This document shows, piece after piece, positions 6,868-13,047 of a stretch of DNA of 13,047 nucleotides. Within the stretch, counting starts at the first letter, position 1. Each line of letters begins with the position of its first letter. The notes beneath the pieces are model-generated. The model was not told the DNA's origin, did no database searches, and worked only from the letters and a program-made list of their open reading frames with translations. Origin of the DNA: Nostoc sp. GT001 (GTDB taxonomy: Bacteria; Cyanobacteriota; Cyanobacteriia; Cyanobacteriales; Nostocaceae); the NCBI RefSeq assembly GCF_030382115.1, contig NZ_JAUDRJ010000003.1, forward strand, positions 3,751,912-3,764,958. The letters are read 5' to 3'. A program made the position numbers and the translations under genes.

Positions 6868-8091
6868 ATGCCAAACTTCGTTGCCCGTGTTCGGGATTCG
6901 CAAGGAAAATCTCGAACAGAAAAAATTGTTGCTGAATCCTTGGTACAAGCTCGGACTAATCTCAGAGATCAAGGTTTTGTAATCCAAGAACTCAAGCAAT
7001 CTCAAGGATTTCAGCCAGATGTTGCCTTCAAAAATTTCCAGAATTCCTTGGTTAAGGTTTCTGTGAAAGACAAAGCCGTTTTTTCGCGTCAATTTGCCGT
7101 TTTGATGAATGCGGGAGTTGCGATCGTTAGAAGTCTGGGGGTGCTTTCCGAACAGTGTAGTAATACTAAATTGAAACAAGCTCTTGTGGAGATTAGTACT
7201 GATGTTCAAAGCGGAATGAATCTTTCCGAGGCAATGCGGAAGCATCCTGACTGTTTTGATGGATTATACGTAAGTATGATTCAAGCTGGCGAAGTTGGTG
7301 GTGTTCTAGACGAAGTATTAAATCGTTTAGCTAAGTTGTTAGAAGATGTTGCCCGTTTACAAAACCAAATTAAATCAGCACTGTCTTATCCAACGGTCGT
7401 AGGTTTTATCGCAGTTGCTATCTTTCTCGGTATGACTATTTTTCTTATTCCAATTTTCGCCACAATTTTTACACAACTTGGAATCACATTACCACCTCTA
7501 ACGCAATTCTTGATGGATGCGAGTAAATTTCTGAGAAGTCCGGGTGCTATCGTCCTTCTTGCTGCTCTTATAGGACTGAAATTTGCCTTTACACAATACG
7601 GTAAAACTCCTGTTGGTCGCATCACAATCGATCGTTTTTCCCTCAAGATGCCATTGTTTGGTGACTTAATTCAAAAATCTTCAGTTGCCCGCTTTAGCCG
7701 GACTTTTGGTTCTTTGACTCGTTCAGGTGTACCAATTTTAACTTGCTTAGAAATTGTCCGAGATACATCAGGAAACCAAGTGATTGCTAATGCCATAGAT
7801 GCAGCCCGTATGGAGATTCAACAAGGAGGCATGATTAGCATTGCTTTACAAAAAGATGCCGTTTTTCCGGCTATGGCAATTCAGATGATTAGCATCGGAG
7901 AAGAAACTGGAGAATTAGATGCAATGTTGATGAAAGTTGCCGATTTCTATGAAGATGAAGTCGAACAAGCAGTAAAAGCAATGACCAGTATTTTGGAACC
8001 TGTGATGATTGTAGTTCTAGGGGGAATGGTGGGAACCATTTTGCTAGCGATGTATCTGCCGATGTTTGCGGTATTTGAAAAGCTGGGATAA
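6868..8091 (+). CDS. pilC: Type IV pilus inner-membrane platform protein PilC
   Basis: Polytopic membrane protein of the GspF/PilC family that couples the PilB and PilT motors to the pilus base. The 407-residue length fits the family. Two homologous GspF cytoplasmic domains are visible: the first from about 70 (FSRQFAVLMNAGV, starting at 72) and the second from about 274 (FSRTFGSLTRSGV, starting at 276). Three hydrophobic segments lie at about 176-205, 226-245 and 379-403. The layout of domain, two transmembrane helices, domain, then a final helix is standard. The ATG at 6868 gives MPNFVARVRDSQGK, a typical PilC N-terminus. It is third in the pil cluster, and 127 nt of repeat DNA follows. Confidence 0.95.
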   Translation: MPNFVARVRDSQGKSRTEKIVAESLVQARTNLRDQGFVIQELKQSQGFQPDVAFKNFQNSLVKVSVKDKAVFSRQFAVLMNAGVAIVRSLGVLSEQCSNTKLKQALVEISTDVQSGMNLSEAMRKHPDCFDGLYVSMIQAGEVGGVLDEVLNRLAKLLEDVARLQNQIKSALSYPTVVGFIAVAIFLGMTIFLIPIFATIFTQLGITLPPLTQFLMDASKFLRSPGAIVLLAALIGLKFAFTQYGKTPVGRITIDRFSLKMPLFGDLIQKSSVARFSRTFGSLTRSGVPILTCLEIVRDTSGNQVIANAIDAARMEIQQGGMISIALQKDAVFPAMAIQMISIGEETGELDAMLMKVADFYEDEVEQAVKAMTSILEPVMIVVLGGMVGTILLAMYLPMFAVFEKLG

Positions 8092-8218
8092 AGGACTAAT
8101 AGTTAAGAGTTAGAAGTTATGAGTTAGTAATTAAAAATTTTATTCCTAACTTTTAGCTTCTAACTGATTAATTTTATTCTTAACTCCTAACTCCTAACTC
8201 CTCACTATTTAAAAAACT
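8092..8218. repeat. pilC-ORF spacer with heptamers and inverted arms
   Basis: The left part is rich in AGTTAG-like units. The right part ends in three perfect TAACTCC heptamers (8181-8201), which are the same unit in inverted sense. The best-matched pair is AGTTAGAAG (8108-8116) with CTTCTAACT (8157-8165), a 9-bp perfect inverted repeat. The whole spacer can fold back imperfectly. It could end the pil transcript, but no clean stem plus T-run is present. Confidence 0.65.
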
Positions 8219-8779
8219 ATGACTGTGCAAAAATCTCAGTACGAAGCAAGTTTGGCAGAGTACAGCAATCATCTAGCTGCGATCGCCTTACTAAAGCAAT
8301 ATCGGCCATACTTGGAGATGATTCCCAGTCTGCGCCGTCCAGATGAAAGTGTCATCACTATACCCTTGCCAATTGTTCGGCTTCGCAATCCTGCTACAAC
8401 AGCCCCACAAACGATTTGCTTACCCTGTGATGTGGCAATTTTGATGTGCGATCCAGAGTGGAAAATCAAAACTGGAGCAGAAATTTTAGTCTTTATTCAT
8501 CGCGCTCACGAAGACTTTTCTGATTTGTTAGGACGTTGGCGACAAACCCAAGTTTATCTAGACAACGATTATGAGTGGTTGATGCCTCTCCGTCACAGTC
8601 ATATTTTGAGTGAGGGAGCTAATACTGTATATCCTCTGTTTATCGTTTTTAGTGAGACTTTAGAACGCATCCAAAGAGGTCTTGTGGGAGCCGAACTCCC
8701 ATTTATTATACAAACACCAGATTTGCTGGTTGAGGAGAATCTCACAGATATTTTCTCTTCACAAACTCCACCAGCTTAG
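8219..8779 (+). CDS. Conserved-looking hypothetical protein, 186 aa
   Basis: I do not recognise this protein. It is 186 residues from the ATG at 8219, without a visible Shine-Dalgarno. It shows no signal peptide, transmembrane segment or cysteine-pair metal site. The N-terminus (1 to about 45) looks helical. The middle has a Pro-rich stretch (PLPIVRLRNPA), then an alternating hydrophobic, beta-like part (ICLPCDVAILMCD), an acidic/aromatic part (YLDNDYEWLMPLRHSH) and a C-terminal hydrophobic/helical part. Balanced composition and codon use similar to its neighbours, with one HIP1 site (8279-8286), support a real soluble gene. It follows pilC by 127 nt on the same strand, so a link to pilus function is possible but unproven. 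A MITE-like element begins 5 nt after its stop. Confidence 0.8.
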   Translation: MTVQKSQYEASLAEYSNHLAAIALLKQYRPYLEMIPSLRRPDESVITIPLPIVRLRNPATTAPQTICLPCDVAILMCDPEWKIKTGAEILVFIHRAHEDFSDLLGRWRQTQVYLDNDYEWLMPLRHSHILSEGANTVYPLFIVFSETLERIQRGLVGAELPFIIQTPDLLVEENLTDIFSSQTPPA

Positions 8780-8784
8780 GTACT

Positions 8785-8877
8785 TACAGCAGAATTCAGA
8801 ATTCAAAAGTAAAATACGCTTTATACCTGGGTAACAGACGAATCGTTGTGTACCTAACTAGTTTCAAATCTGCTGTA
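8785..8877 (+). mobile_element. MITE-like repeat element, copy 1
   Basis: This 93-bp non-coding element is bounded by the perfect 9-bp inverted repeat TACAGCAGA (8785-8793) and TCTGCTGTA (8869-8877). It shares with copy 2 (10350-10470) a core at 8808-8839 (31 of 32 bases identical), the block TTGTGTACCT (8846-8855) and both ends. The outer TA at each end could be a TA target duplication, as in IS630/Tc1-type miniature elements. It begins 5 nt after the stop of the 186-aa ORF. It encodes nothing; a 3'-UTR RNA element is an alternative reading. Confidence 0.6.
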
Positions 8878-8995
8878 TAGTCAAAAAAACATCCCACCCT
8901 GCGGGACGCTCCGCGAACGTAAGAATGCAAAGACTTGCATCTCTATAAATGTACTAAGCGTGAAACTACATATTTTTACCCCCGGCTACGCCGTT

Positions 8996-9025
8996 CCCCT
9001 TTTGCTAAACTAGAGGGGTTTTATT
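8996..9025 (+). terminator. Possible Rho-independent terminator
   Basis: CCCCTTT (8996-9002) pairs with AGAGGGG (9012-9018) through seven pairs including one G-T wobble, with a 9-nt loop. TTTTATT follows. It faces the plus strand and lies 217 nt after the stop of the 186-aa ORF, so it could end the pil-ORF transcript before the kinase gene. Confidence 0.4.
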
Positions 9026-9252
9026 ATGCGCATCTTCATACAAAATTGTTATAAGTAGCCACGCAACAGACTTTCACCTCTAACAAACTACAAATTAGCT
9101 CGTTACACATCCGTGAAAGGGCCAGTTCTACAAAAATTTATTGTTACTTTTTGAAGAGTAATGAGGATTTGGCAAAGATTCAGTAATCTTACTGTTGCCA
9201 ATAAAGAATTGTCATAAAATTAGAGACATTTAAAAGCAGATATTTTATACTA

Positions 9253-10347
9253 ATGAATCGTTTTCCTCAAAAAACAACGAATTCTCAAGAGAGTATTTCA
9301 CAACAAACTCAGTTGAGTCAGATGTGTGGTTCCAAACGGCTATTTCGCGATCGCTATGAAATACTGCAAATTTTAGGTAGAGGTGGTTTTGGTATAACAT
9401 TTTTAGCCAAAAATGCCGTATTACCTGGGAAGCCACTGTGTGTTATTAAACAGCTTTGTCCAAAAGTGACTAGTCCCCAAAGTTGGCAAAGGGCGTGTAT
9501 GCGCTTTGAAAAAGAAGCAAGAACTTTGGGGCAACTCGGTAGTCATTCACAAATTCCCATGTTATTAGACTACTTTCAAGCAAATGGGGAGTTCTTTTTA
9601 ATTCAAGAATATGTGCCGGGTTTGACTTTGGCGCGAGAAGTGCGGCAAACTGGACTCAAAAGTGAAGCCTCAGTTAAGCAGTTCTTACAGGAATTATTAC
9701 CTGTATTACAGTATCTTCATAAACATCATGTGATTCATCGGGATATTAAGCCTCAAAATTTATTGCGGTGTGAATATGATGGGCGCATAGTGCTGATTGA
9801 TTTTGGTGCGGTGAAAGAGAAATTAGTTGACGCTTGTGAAAACTCAATTAATCAAGCTGCAAATACCAACTTTATCGGTACTAGGGGATTTGCACCACCA
9901 GAACAGTTTTCTCTACGTCCAGTTTATGCCAGTGATATTTATGCACTGGGTGTAACTTGTATTTATATGTTGACTGCTAAAAGTCCTTTAGAATTGGACT
10001 ACGACCCAAATACTGGTGAAATATCTTGGCAAAAACAGGTAAATATCAGCAAAAGTTTCGCCCAGATTTTAGGAAAAATGGTGAAAATCACCTTAGAGGA
10101 TCGGTTTAAGACTGCCGATGATGTGATGAAAGCTTTAAGTAGTGAAAGTTATTTGCCTACTTTGGCTAACTGTCTAACTACCCAAAAATTAAATAATAAA
10201 AGTATTACACAACACGAAATTACACAAAATAAAATTACACAACATGAAATTACACAACACGAAAATTATGATGTATACATGCCACCTGTAGCCAGAACTG
10301 CTAGTGCCATTCGGAAATGGAGAGCAAGATTCAAGGAAACAAGATAA
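9253..10347 (+). CDS. Hanks-type Ser/Thr protein kinase (short form)
   Basis: Soluble eukaryotic-like protein kinase of 364 residues. The kinase domain runs from about 34 to 300. The glycine loop is GRGGFG (42-47), the ATP lysine is Lys66 in CVIKQL, the catalytic loop is HRDIKPQN (162-169; Asp164, Lys166, Asn169) and the metal-binding motif is DFG (183-185). The activation segment ends in GTRGFAPPEQ (209-218), where PPE replaces APE. All catalytic residues are present, so it should be active. The tail (about 305-364) has four 5-residue repeats, ITQHE/ITQNK (318-337), and a basic end. There is no transmembrane segment, sensor domain or N-terminal zinc ribbon. The ATG at 9253 adds a polar leader; Met24 (ATG at 9322) is a possible alternative. 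No Shine-Dalgarno is seen. Related repeat elements bracket the gene. Confidence 0.93.
   Translation: MNRFPQKTTNSQESISQQTQLSQMCGSKRLFRDRYEILQILGRGGFGITFLAKNAVLPGKPLCVIKQLCPKVTSPQSWQRACMRFEKEARTLGQLGSHSQIPMLLDYFQANGEFFLIQEYVPGLTLAREVRQTGLKSEASVKQFLQELLPVLQYLHKHHVIHRDIKPQNLLRCEYDGRIVLIDFGAVKEKLVDACENSINQAANTNFIGTRGFAPPEQFSLRPVYASDIYALGVTCIYMLTAKSPLELDYDPNTGEISWQKQVNISKSFAQILGKMVKITLEDRFKTADDVMKALSSESYLPTLANCLTTQKLNNKSITQHEITQNKITQHEITQHENYDVYMPPVARTASAIRKWRARFKETR
10204..10263 (+). repeat. 15-bp tandem repeat x4 inside the kinase tail
   Basis: Four in-frame copies of a 15-bp unit (consensus ATTACACAACACGAA) encode ITQHE, ITQNK, ITQHE, ITQHE. Units 1 and 4 are identical, unit 3 has one change and unit 2 has three. 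Each unit adds five codons, so copy-number change by slippage would keep the frame. Confidence 0.9.
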
Positions 10348-10349
10348 CA

Positions 10350-10470
10350 TACAGCAGAATTCAGAATTCAGAATGGGCTACGCCCCGCTGCGCTAACAGG
10401 AGTAAAACACGCTTTATACCTGGGTAACAGACTTAGCTTGTGTACCTCACTTTCCTTGAAATCTGTTGTA
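10350..10470 (+). mobile_element. MITE-like repeat element, copy 2 (with an internal insertion)
   Basis: This 121-bp element is bounded by TACAGCAGA (10350-10358) and TCTGTTGTA (10462-10470), an inverted repeat with one mismatch. The core at 10401-10432 matches copy 1 at 31 of 32 positions, and TTGTGTACCT recurs at 10438-10447. It is longer than copy 1 by about 28 bp of GC-rich sequence near 10373-10400, which looks like a second dispersed repeat nested inside. It starts 2 nt after the kinase stop and has the same orientation as copy 1. Confidence 0.6.
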
Positions 10471-10690
10471 AGTTGCAGCCTTTTTAGCTGAAGTATCAAA
10501 TGAATAATTAATTATGGGCAATTTAAAATAGCCAAAACAAATTTAGTAAGCATTTTAACTATATTTTATAGTCAGTAATGATTCATTAATCAGGGTTTAT
10601 CTTCAATACTTAGTCAGTTGTCACTTGCCAAGATACAAGCAAAATTACTAGGTTTAAAGATTCAAAAAAATATTTTTATTCAGATTATTA

Positions 10691-10696
10691 TATAAT
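10691..10696 (+). promoter_or_regulatory. Possible -10 box for the long kinase gene
   Basis: A perfect TATAAT lies 204 nt upstream of the chosen ATG. No -35 element or extended -10 TG is present. The surroundings are so AT-rich that a chance match is likely. It could be an activator-dependent promoter. Confidence 0.2.
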
Positions 10697-10894
10697 CGAT
10701 AGAACAATTAATCTTATGGCTCTCGTAGTTTTCCACAGATGAGGAAGACTTACTACTATTTACAAAAGCTAACTATATAAGTAATTCCCCAATCCCCAGA
10801 CCAGGGTTTATCTACCACAAGTAAGCGAGAGTCAATTATCTTAAGGGAAAGTTCGGGGCAAACTTAGCCTAAGTTGTCATGCAGTCGCGCCTGT

Positions 10895-10908
10895 CAGATC
10901 ATGATCTG
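10895..10908. promoter_or_regulatory. 14-bp palindrome over the long kinase start codon
   Basis: CAGATCATGATCTG is a perfect 14-bp palindrome centred on the ATG at 10901. In RNA it could form a 5-bp stem with CATG as the loop. In DNA it could be a symmetric protein-binding site. No Shine-Dalgarno precedes it. Confidence 0.35.
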
Positions 10909-12928
10909 CTGCTTAAATCCCGATTGCTCAAATCCCCTGAATCCCAATGGAAAGAAGTTTTGCCAAAGTTGTAGCACCCCGCTGGTGTCACTTTTAAGAA
11001 ATCGCTTTCGTGTCATCCGAGTCCTTTCAGATGAGGGGGGATTTGGCAGAACCTATCTATCAGAAGACGTAGATAAACTCAATGAACGCTGTGTTATCAA
11101 GCAATTAGCCCCAAAATTCCAAGGAACTTGGTCGCAAAAAAAGGCGATGGAGTTGTTTGCAGAAGAAGCGCAGCGATTACAAGACCTGGGGGAACATCCT
11201 CAAATTCCGACTTTGATAGCTTATTTTGAGCAAGACGGCTGCCTATATTTGGTGCAGCAGTTTATTAATGGAGATAATTTGTTAAAGGAGTTGCAACAGC
11301 GCAAGGCTTATAACTCTAGAGACATTCAATCTATTTTGCTAGATTTACTACCCATCCTAAAATTTATCCACGATCGCAAAGTTATTCATCGAGACATCAA
11401 ACCAGAAAATATTATCCGCAATAAGAATGATGGGCGATTATGCCTGATTGATTTTGGCTCCTCAAAGCAATTTACCGCCAAAGTTCAGCAGAAATCTGGC
11501 ACATCCATTGGTTCGCATGGTTATTCTCCCCTAGAACAAATTAGAGATGGCAAAGCTTTCCCCGCCAGCGACTTGTTCGGTGTGGGGGCTACCTGCTTTC
11601 ATCTGCTAACGGGAAATTCGCCGTTTCAGTTGTGGATGGAATCTGGGTACGCCTGGGTAAGTAATTGGCGAGAATATTTACGGAGTCCGATAAATCCTGA
11701 GTTGGATTTTGTCATCGACAAGCTTTTAAAAAAAGATATCCAGGAACGTTACCAGTCAGCCGAAGAAGTTTTGAGAGACTTAACTCCCAAACAACTCCTC
11801 GCCCTGCCACCTGCGGGTAAGTCATCTGGGAAATTACCACCAACTAAAGCACCAGTTTTACCAAAAAGTTATCCCTTACTGAGAATTTTAATCTTAGTAA
11901 GTGCTTTCATTCTGTTATTTGGATTCAGCGAATCTTGGTATAAAAATTTTCGCCGGATTCAAACCAGTTTGGTCTCTAGGTTGATTCAACACAATAGTCC
12001 TGGTAAAAATGACGCGATTTTGAGTCAGATTAGCTTGGGTAAGGTTTCCTTAGCTAACACCCTCCAAGGACACGAAAACTCAGTTTTATCTGTCGCCATC
12101 AGTCCCGATGGTAAAACCATTGCCAGCAGTGGCGACGATCGCACAATCAAACTTTGGGATCTCGCAACCGGAAAACTAATCTCTTCACTCAACGGGCATT
12201 TTCAGCAGGTGAATGTCGTAGTGATTAGCCCAAATGGCAAACTTCTGGTTAGTGCTAGTGATGACAACACCATTAAAATCTGGAATCTGGCAACGCGCAA
12301 ACAAATTCGCACTCTTATAGGGCATTCTGACTCAATTCATGCCCTAGCCATCAGTGCTGATAGCGAGACTCTAGTTAGTGCTAGTGATGACAACACGATT
12401 AAAATCTGGGATTTGGCAACAGGAGAGCAAATTCGCACACTAGCAGGGCATACATTTTGGGTGCGATCGGTGGCTATCAGTCCTAATGGTGTGATTCTGA
12501 CCAGTGGCAGTTTTGACAAGACGATCAAAATCTGGAATTTAGCAAAAGGATACCCAATCCGCACACTAGAAGGAAATTCTCAAACAGTGACAACTGTGGC
12601 TATTAGCCCAAATGGTAAAATCTTAGCCACTGCTAGCCGCAATCGCACCATCAAACTTTGGAATTTAGCTACCGGAAGAGAACTTCGCACATTAGCGGGA
12701 CATAAGAACACTGTCACATCCGTAGCCTTCAGTGCCGATGGTAAAATTATTGCTAGTGGTAGCCGCGATCGCACTATCAAACTGTGGAATACAGCAACAG
12801 GAGAAGAAATTCTCACATTGGCGGGGCACACCAACACCGTCACATCTGTTACCTTCACTCCTGATGGCAAAACCCTTGTTAGCGGTAGTGAAGATAACAC
12901 GATTAAGATTTGGCGGTTGTCTCAATGA
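10901..12928 (+). CDS. Membrane Ser/Thr protein kinase with WD40 propeller
   Basis: A 675-residue multidomain signalling protein. An N-terminal zinc-ribbon-like segment has C4, C9, C21 and C24. The kinase domain (about 36-300) has Lys67, HRDIKPEN (163-170) and DFG (184-186); the activation segment ends in SPLEQ (209-213). Its glycine loop reads SDEGGFG (43-49), so the first glycine of GxGxxG is missing, while the catalytic residues remain. A Pro/Lys-rich linker leads to one transmembrane helix (about 327-343). Seven WD40 repeats of exactly 42 residues follow, starting at 388, 430, 472, 514, 556, 598 and 640, and should close one beta-propeller. Repeat 5 has GN in place of GH. With one helix, kinase and propeller should lie on opposite sides of the membrane, propeller probably outside the cytoplasm. 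I chose the ATG at 10901 (MICCLNPDC, a common start of such cyanobacterial kinases) over a TTG at 10874. Confidence 0.94.
   Translation: MICCLNPDCSNPLNPNGKKFCQSCSTPLVSLLRNRFRVIRVLSDEGGFGRTYLSEDVDKLNERCVIKQLAPKFQGTWSQKKAMELFAEEAQRLQDLGEHPQIPTLIAYFEQDGCLYLVQQFINGDNLLKELQQRKAYNSRDIQSILLDLLPILKFIHDRKVIHRDIKPENIIRNKNDGRLCLIDFGSSKQFTAKVQQKSGTSIGSHGYSPLEQIRDGKAFPASDLFGVGATCFHLLTGNSPFQLWMESGYAWVSNWREYLRSPINPELDFVIDKLLKKDIQERYQSAEEVLRDLTPKQLLALPPAGKSSGKLPPTKAPVLPKSYPLLRILILVSAFILLFGFSESWYKNFRRIQTSLVSRLIQHNSPGKNDAILSQISLGKVSLANTLQGHENSVLSVAISPDGKTIASSGDDRTIKLWDLATGKLISSLNGHFQQVNVVVISPNGKLLVSASDDNTIKIWNLATRKQIRTLIGHSDSIHALAISADSETLVSASDDNTIKIWDLATGEQIRTLAGHTFWVRSVAISPNGVILTSGSFDKTIKIWNLAKGYPIRTLEGNSQTVTTVAISPNGKILATASRNRTIKLWNLATGRELRTLAGHKNTVTSVAFSADGKIIASGSRDRTIKLWNTATGEEILTLAGHTNTVTSVTFTPDGKTLVSGSEDNTIKIWRLSQ
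12062..12925 (+). repeat. 126-bp coding repeats of the WD40 domain
   Basis: Seven direct repeats with a 126-bp period encode the propeller blades. Blades 2 and 3 share a stretch with 35 of 36 identical bases (12248-12283 against 12374-12409). This suggests recent duplication or gene conversion, not only protein-level constraint. Confidence 0.85.
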
Positions 12929-12997
12929 ATGGGGATTGGGGATGAGGGAGAGTTAAGAATCTCGTTCATCCACCTTTGAACCCAATACTTTTCGGTT

Positions 12998-13045
12998 AAG
13001 GGGTAAAGGGGAAAGGGAAAGAGTTTGAATTTACCTTTACCCCTT
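12998..13045 (+). terminator. 12-bp inverted repeat after the long kinase gene
   Basis: AAGGGGTAAAGG (12998-13009) is perfectly complementary to CCTTTACCCCTT (13034-13045), with a 24-nt loop. It lies 69 nt after the kinase stop. It could be a terminator or a spacer repeat. The window ends two bases later, so a following T-run cannot be judged. Confidence 0.4.
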
Positions 13046-13047
13046 GC

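Larger units (their letters stand above)
8780..9252. other. 473-bp intergenic region upstream of the short kinase
   Basis: It contains repeat element copy 1 (8785-8877), then a GC-rich block (about 8895-8920) of the type dispersed in Nostoc genomes, a short hairpin ATGCAA-agac-TTGCAT (8925-8940), a terminator-like hairpin (8996-9025) and a 7-bp inverted repeat CTTTCAC/GTGAAAG (9071-9077, 9113-9119). The last 130 nt are AT-rich and must hold the kinase promoter. TTGTCA (9209-9214) and TAAAAT (9215-9220) are visible but not correctly spaced from each other, so I do not name a promoter. No coding sequence is credible. Confidence 0.55.
10348..10873. other. Intergenic region upstream of the long kinase
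   Basis: The gap runs to the ATG at 10901 (553 nt in all). It begins with repeat element copy 2 (10350-10470). From about 10480 it is AT-rich without credible genes. A perfect TATAAT lies at 10691-10696, but no -35 box is found 16-18 bp upstream. A TTTTCCACA (10729-10737) resembles a DnaA box but stands alone. CTCTCG (10720-10725) and CGAGAG (10826-10831) could pair across 100 nt, which is weak. Confidence 0.5.
1910..12772. repeat. HIP1 octamers GCGATCGC (nine sites)
   Basis: Perfect copies lie at 1910-1917, 2024-2031, 2485-2492, 2712-2719, 4927-4934, 5137-5144, 8279-8286, 9347-9354 and 12765-12772. All are inside coding regions. About 0.2 would be expected by chance in 13 kb. HIP1 is a signature of many cyanobacterial genomes and supports that assignment. 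Confidence 0.9.

Noticed and set aside
10729..10737. DnaA box TTTTCCACA and possible origin
   Set aside because: A single copy in an AT-rich spacer, with no cluster and no replication genes nearby, is likely chance.
10874..10900. N-terminal extension of the long kinase from TTG at 10874
   Set aside because: The ATG at 10901 gives the typical MICCLNPDC zinc-ribbon start, and no Shine-Dalgarno supports the TTG.
12580..12900. Minus-strand open frames of 75 to 106 codons opposite the WD40 region
   Set aside because: They mirror the 126-bp coding repeats and show the same periodicity. They are shadows of the propeller.
1..13047. tRNA, rRNA or known riboswitch
   Set aside because: I saw no cloverleaf, rRNA-like stretch or recognisable riboswitch core by eye. 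A covariance-model scan would be decisive.

Overview
The window looks like a chromosomal segment of a filamentous, Nostoc/Anabaena-type cyanobacterium. The evidence is nine copies of the HIP1 octamer GCGATCGC in 13 kb, runs of 7-bp tandem repeats in the spacers, cyanobacterial-style Ser/Thr kinases (one fused to WD40 repeats), and a GC content that is moderate in genes and low in spacers. The genus is an inference from these signatures; no rRNA or other phylogenetic marker is present.

Layout, left to right. A short repeat-rich spacer (1-208) is followed by two minus-strand chaperone genes: dnaK (209-2167) and, upstream of it, grpE (2395-3141). They are transcribed leftwards as grpE then dnaK. 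A 369-bp divergent intergenic region (3142-3510) separates them from a plus-strand type IV pilus motor cluster: pilB (extension ATPase, 3511-5514), pilT (retraction ATPase, 5665-6792) and pilC (inner-membrane platform protein, 6868-8091). A 186-residue protein of unknown function (8219-8779) follows in the same direction. The right third holds two Hanks-type Ser/Thr protein kinases on the plus strand: a short one (9253-10347) with a kinase domain and a repetitive tail, and a long one (10901-12928) with zinc ribbon, kinase, transmembrane segment and a seven-bladed WD40 propeller.

How the parts work together. GrpE is the nucleotide exchange factor for DnaK, so that pair forms a functional module; no dnaJ is visible. 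PilB and PilT drive pilus extension and retraction through PilC, the basis of twitching or hormogonium gliding and DNA uptake in cyanobacteria. The pilin and secretin genes are not in this window. The kinases are probable signalling proteins whose substrates cannot be read from the sequence.

The non-coding DNA is unusually structured. Every pil junction carries an imperfect inverted repeat, usually built from 7-bp tandem units. The most notable feature is a pair of related elements (8785-8877 and 10350-10470) with 9-bp terminal inverted repeats ending in TA. They lie in the same orientation, start 5 and 2 nt after a stop codon, and bracket the short kinase gene. They resemble a MITE-type or 3'-UTR repeat family.
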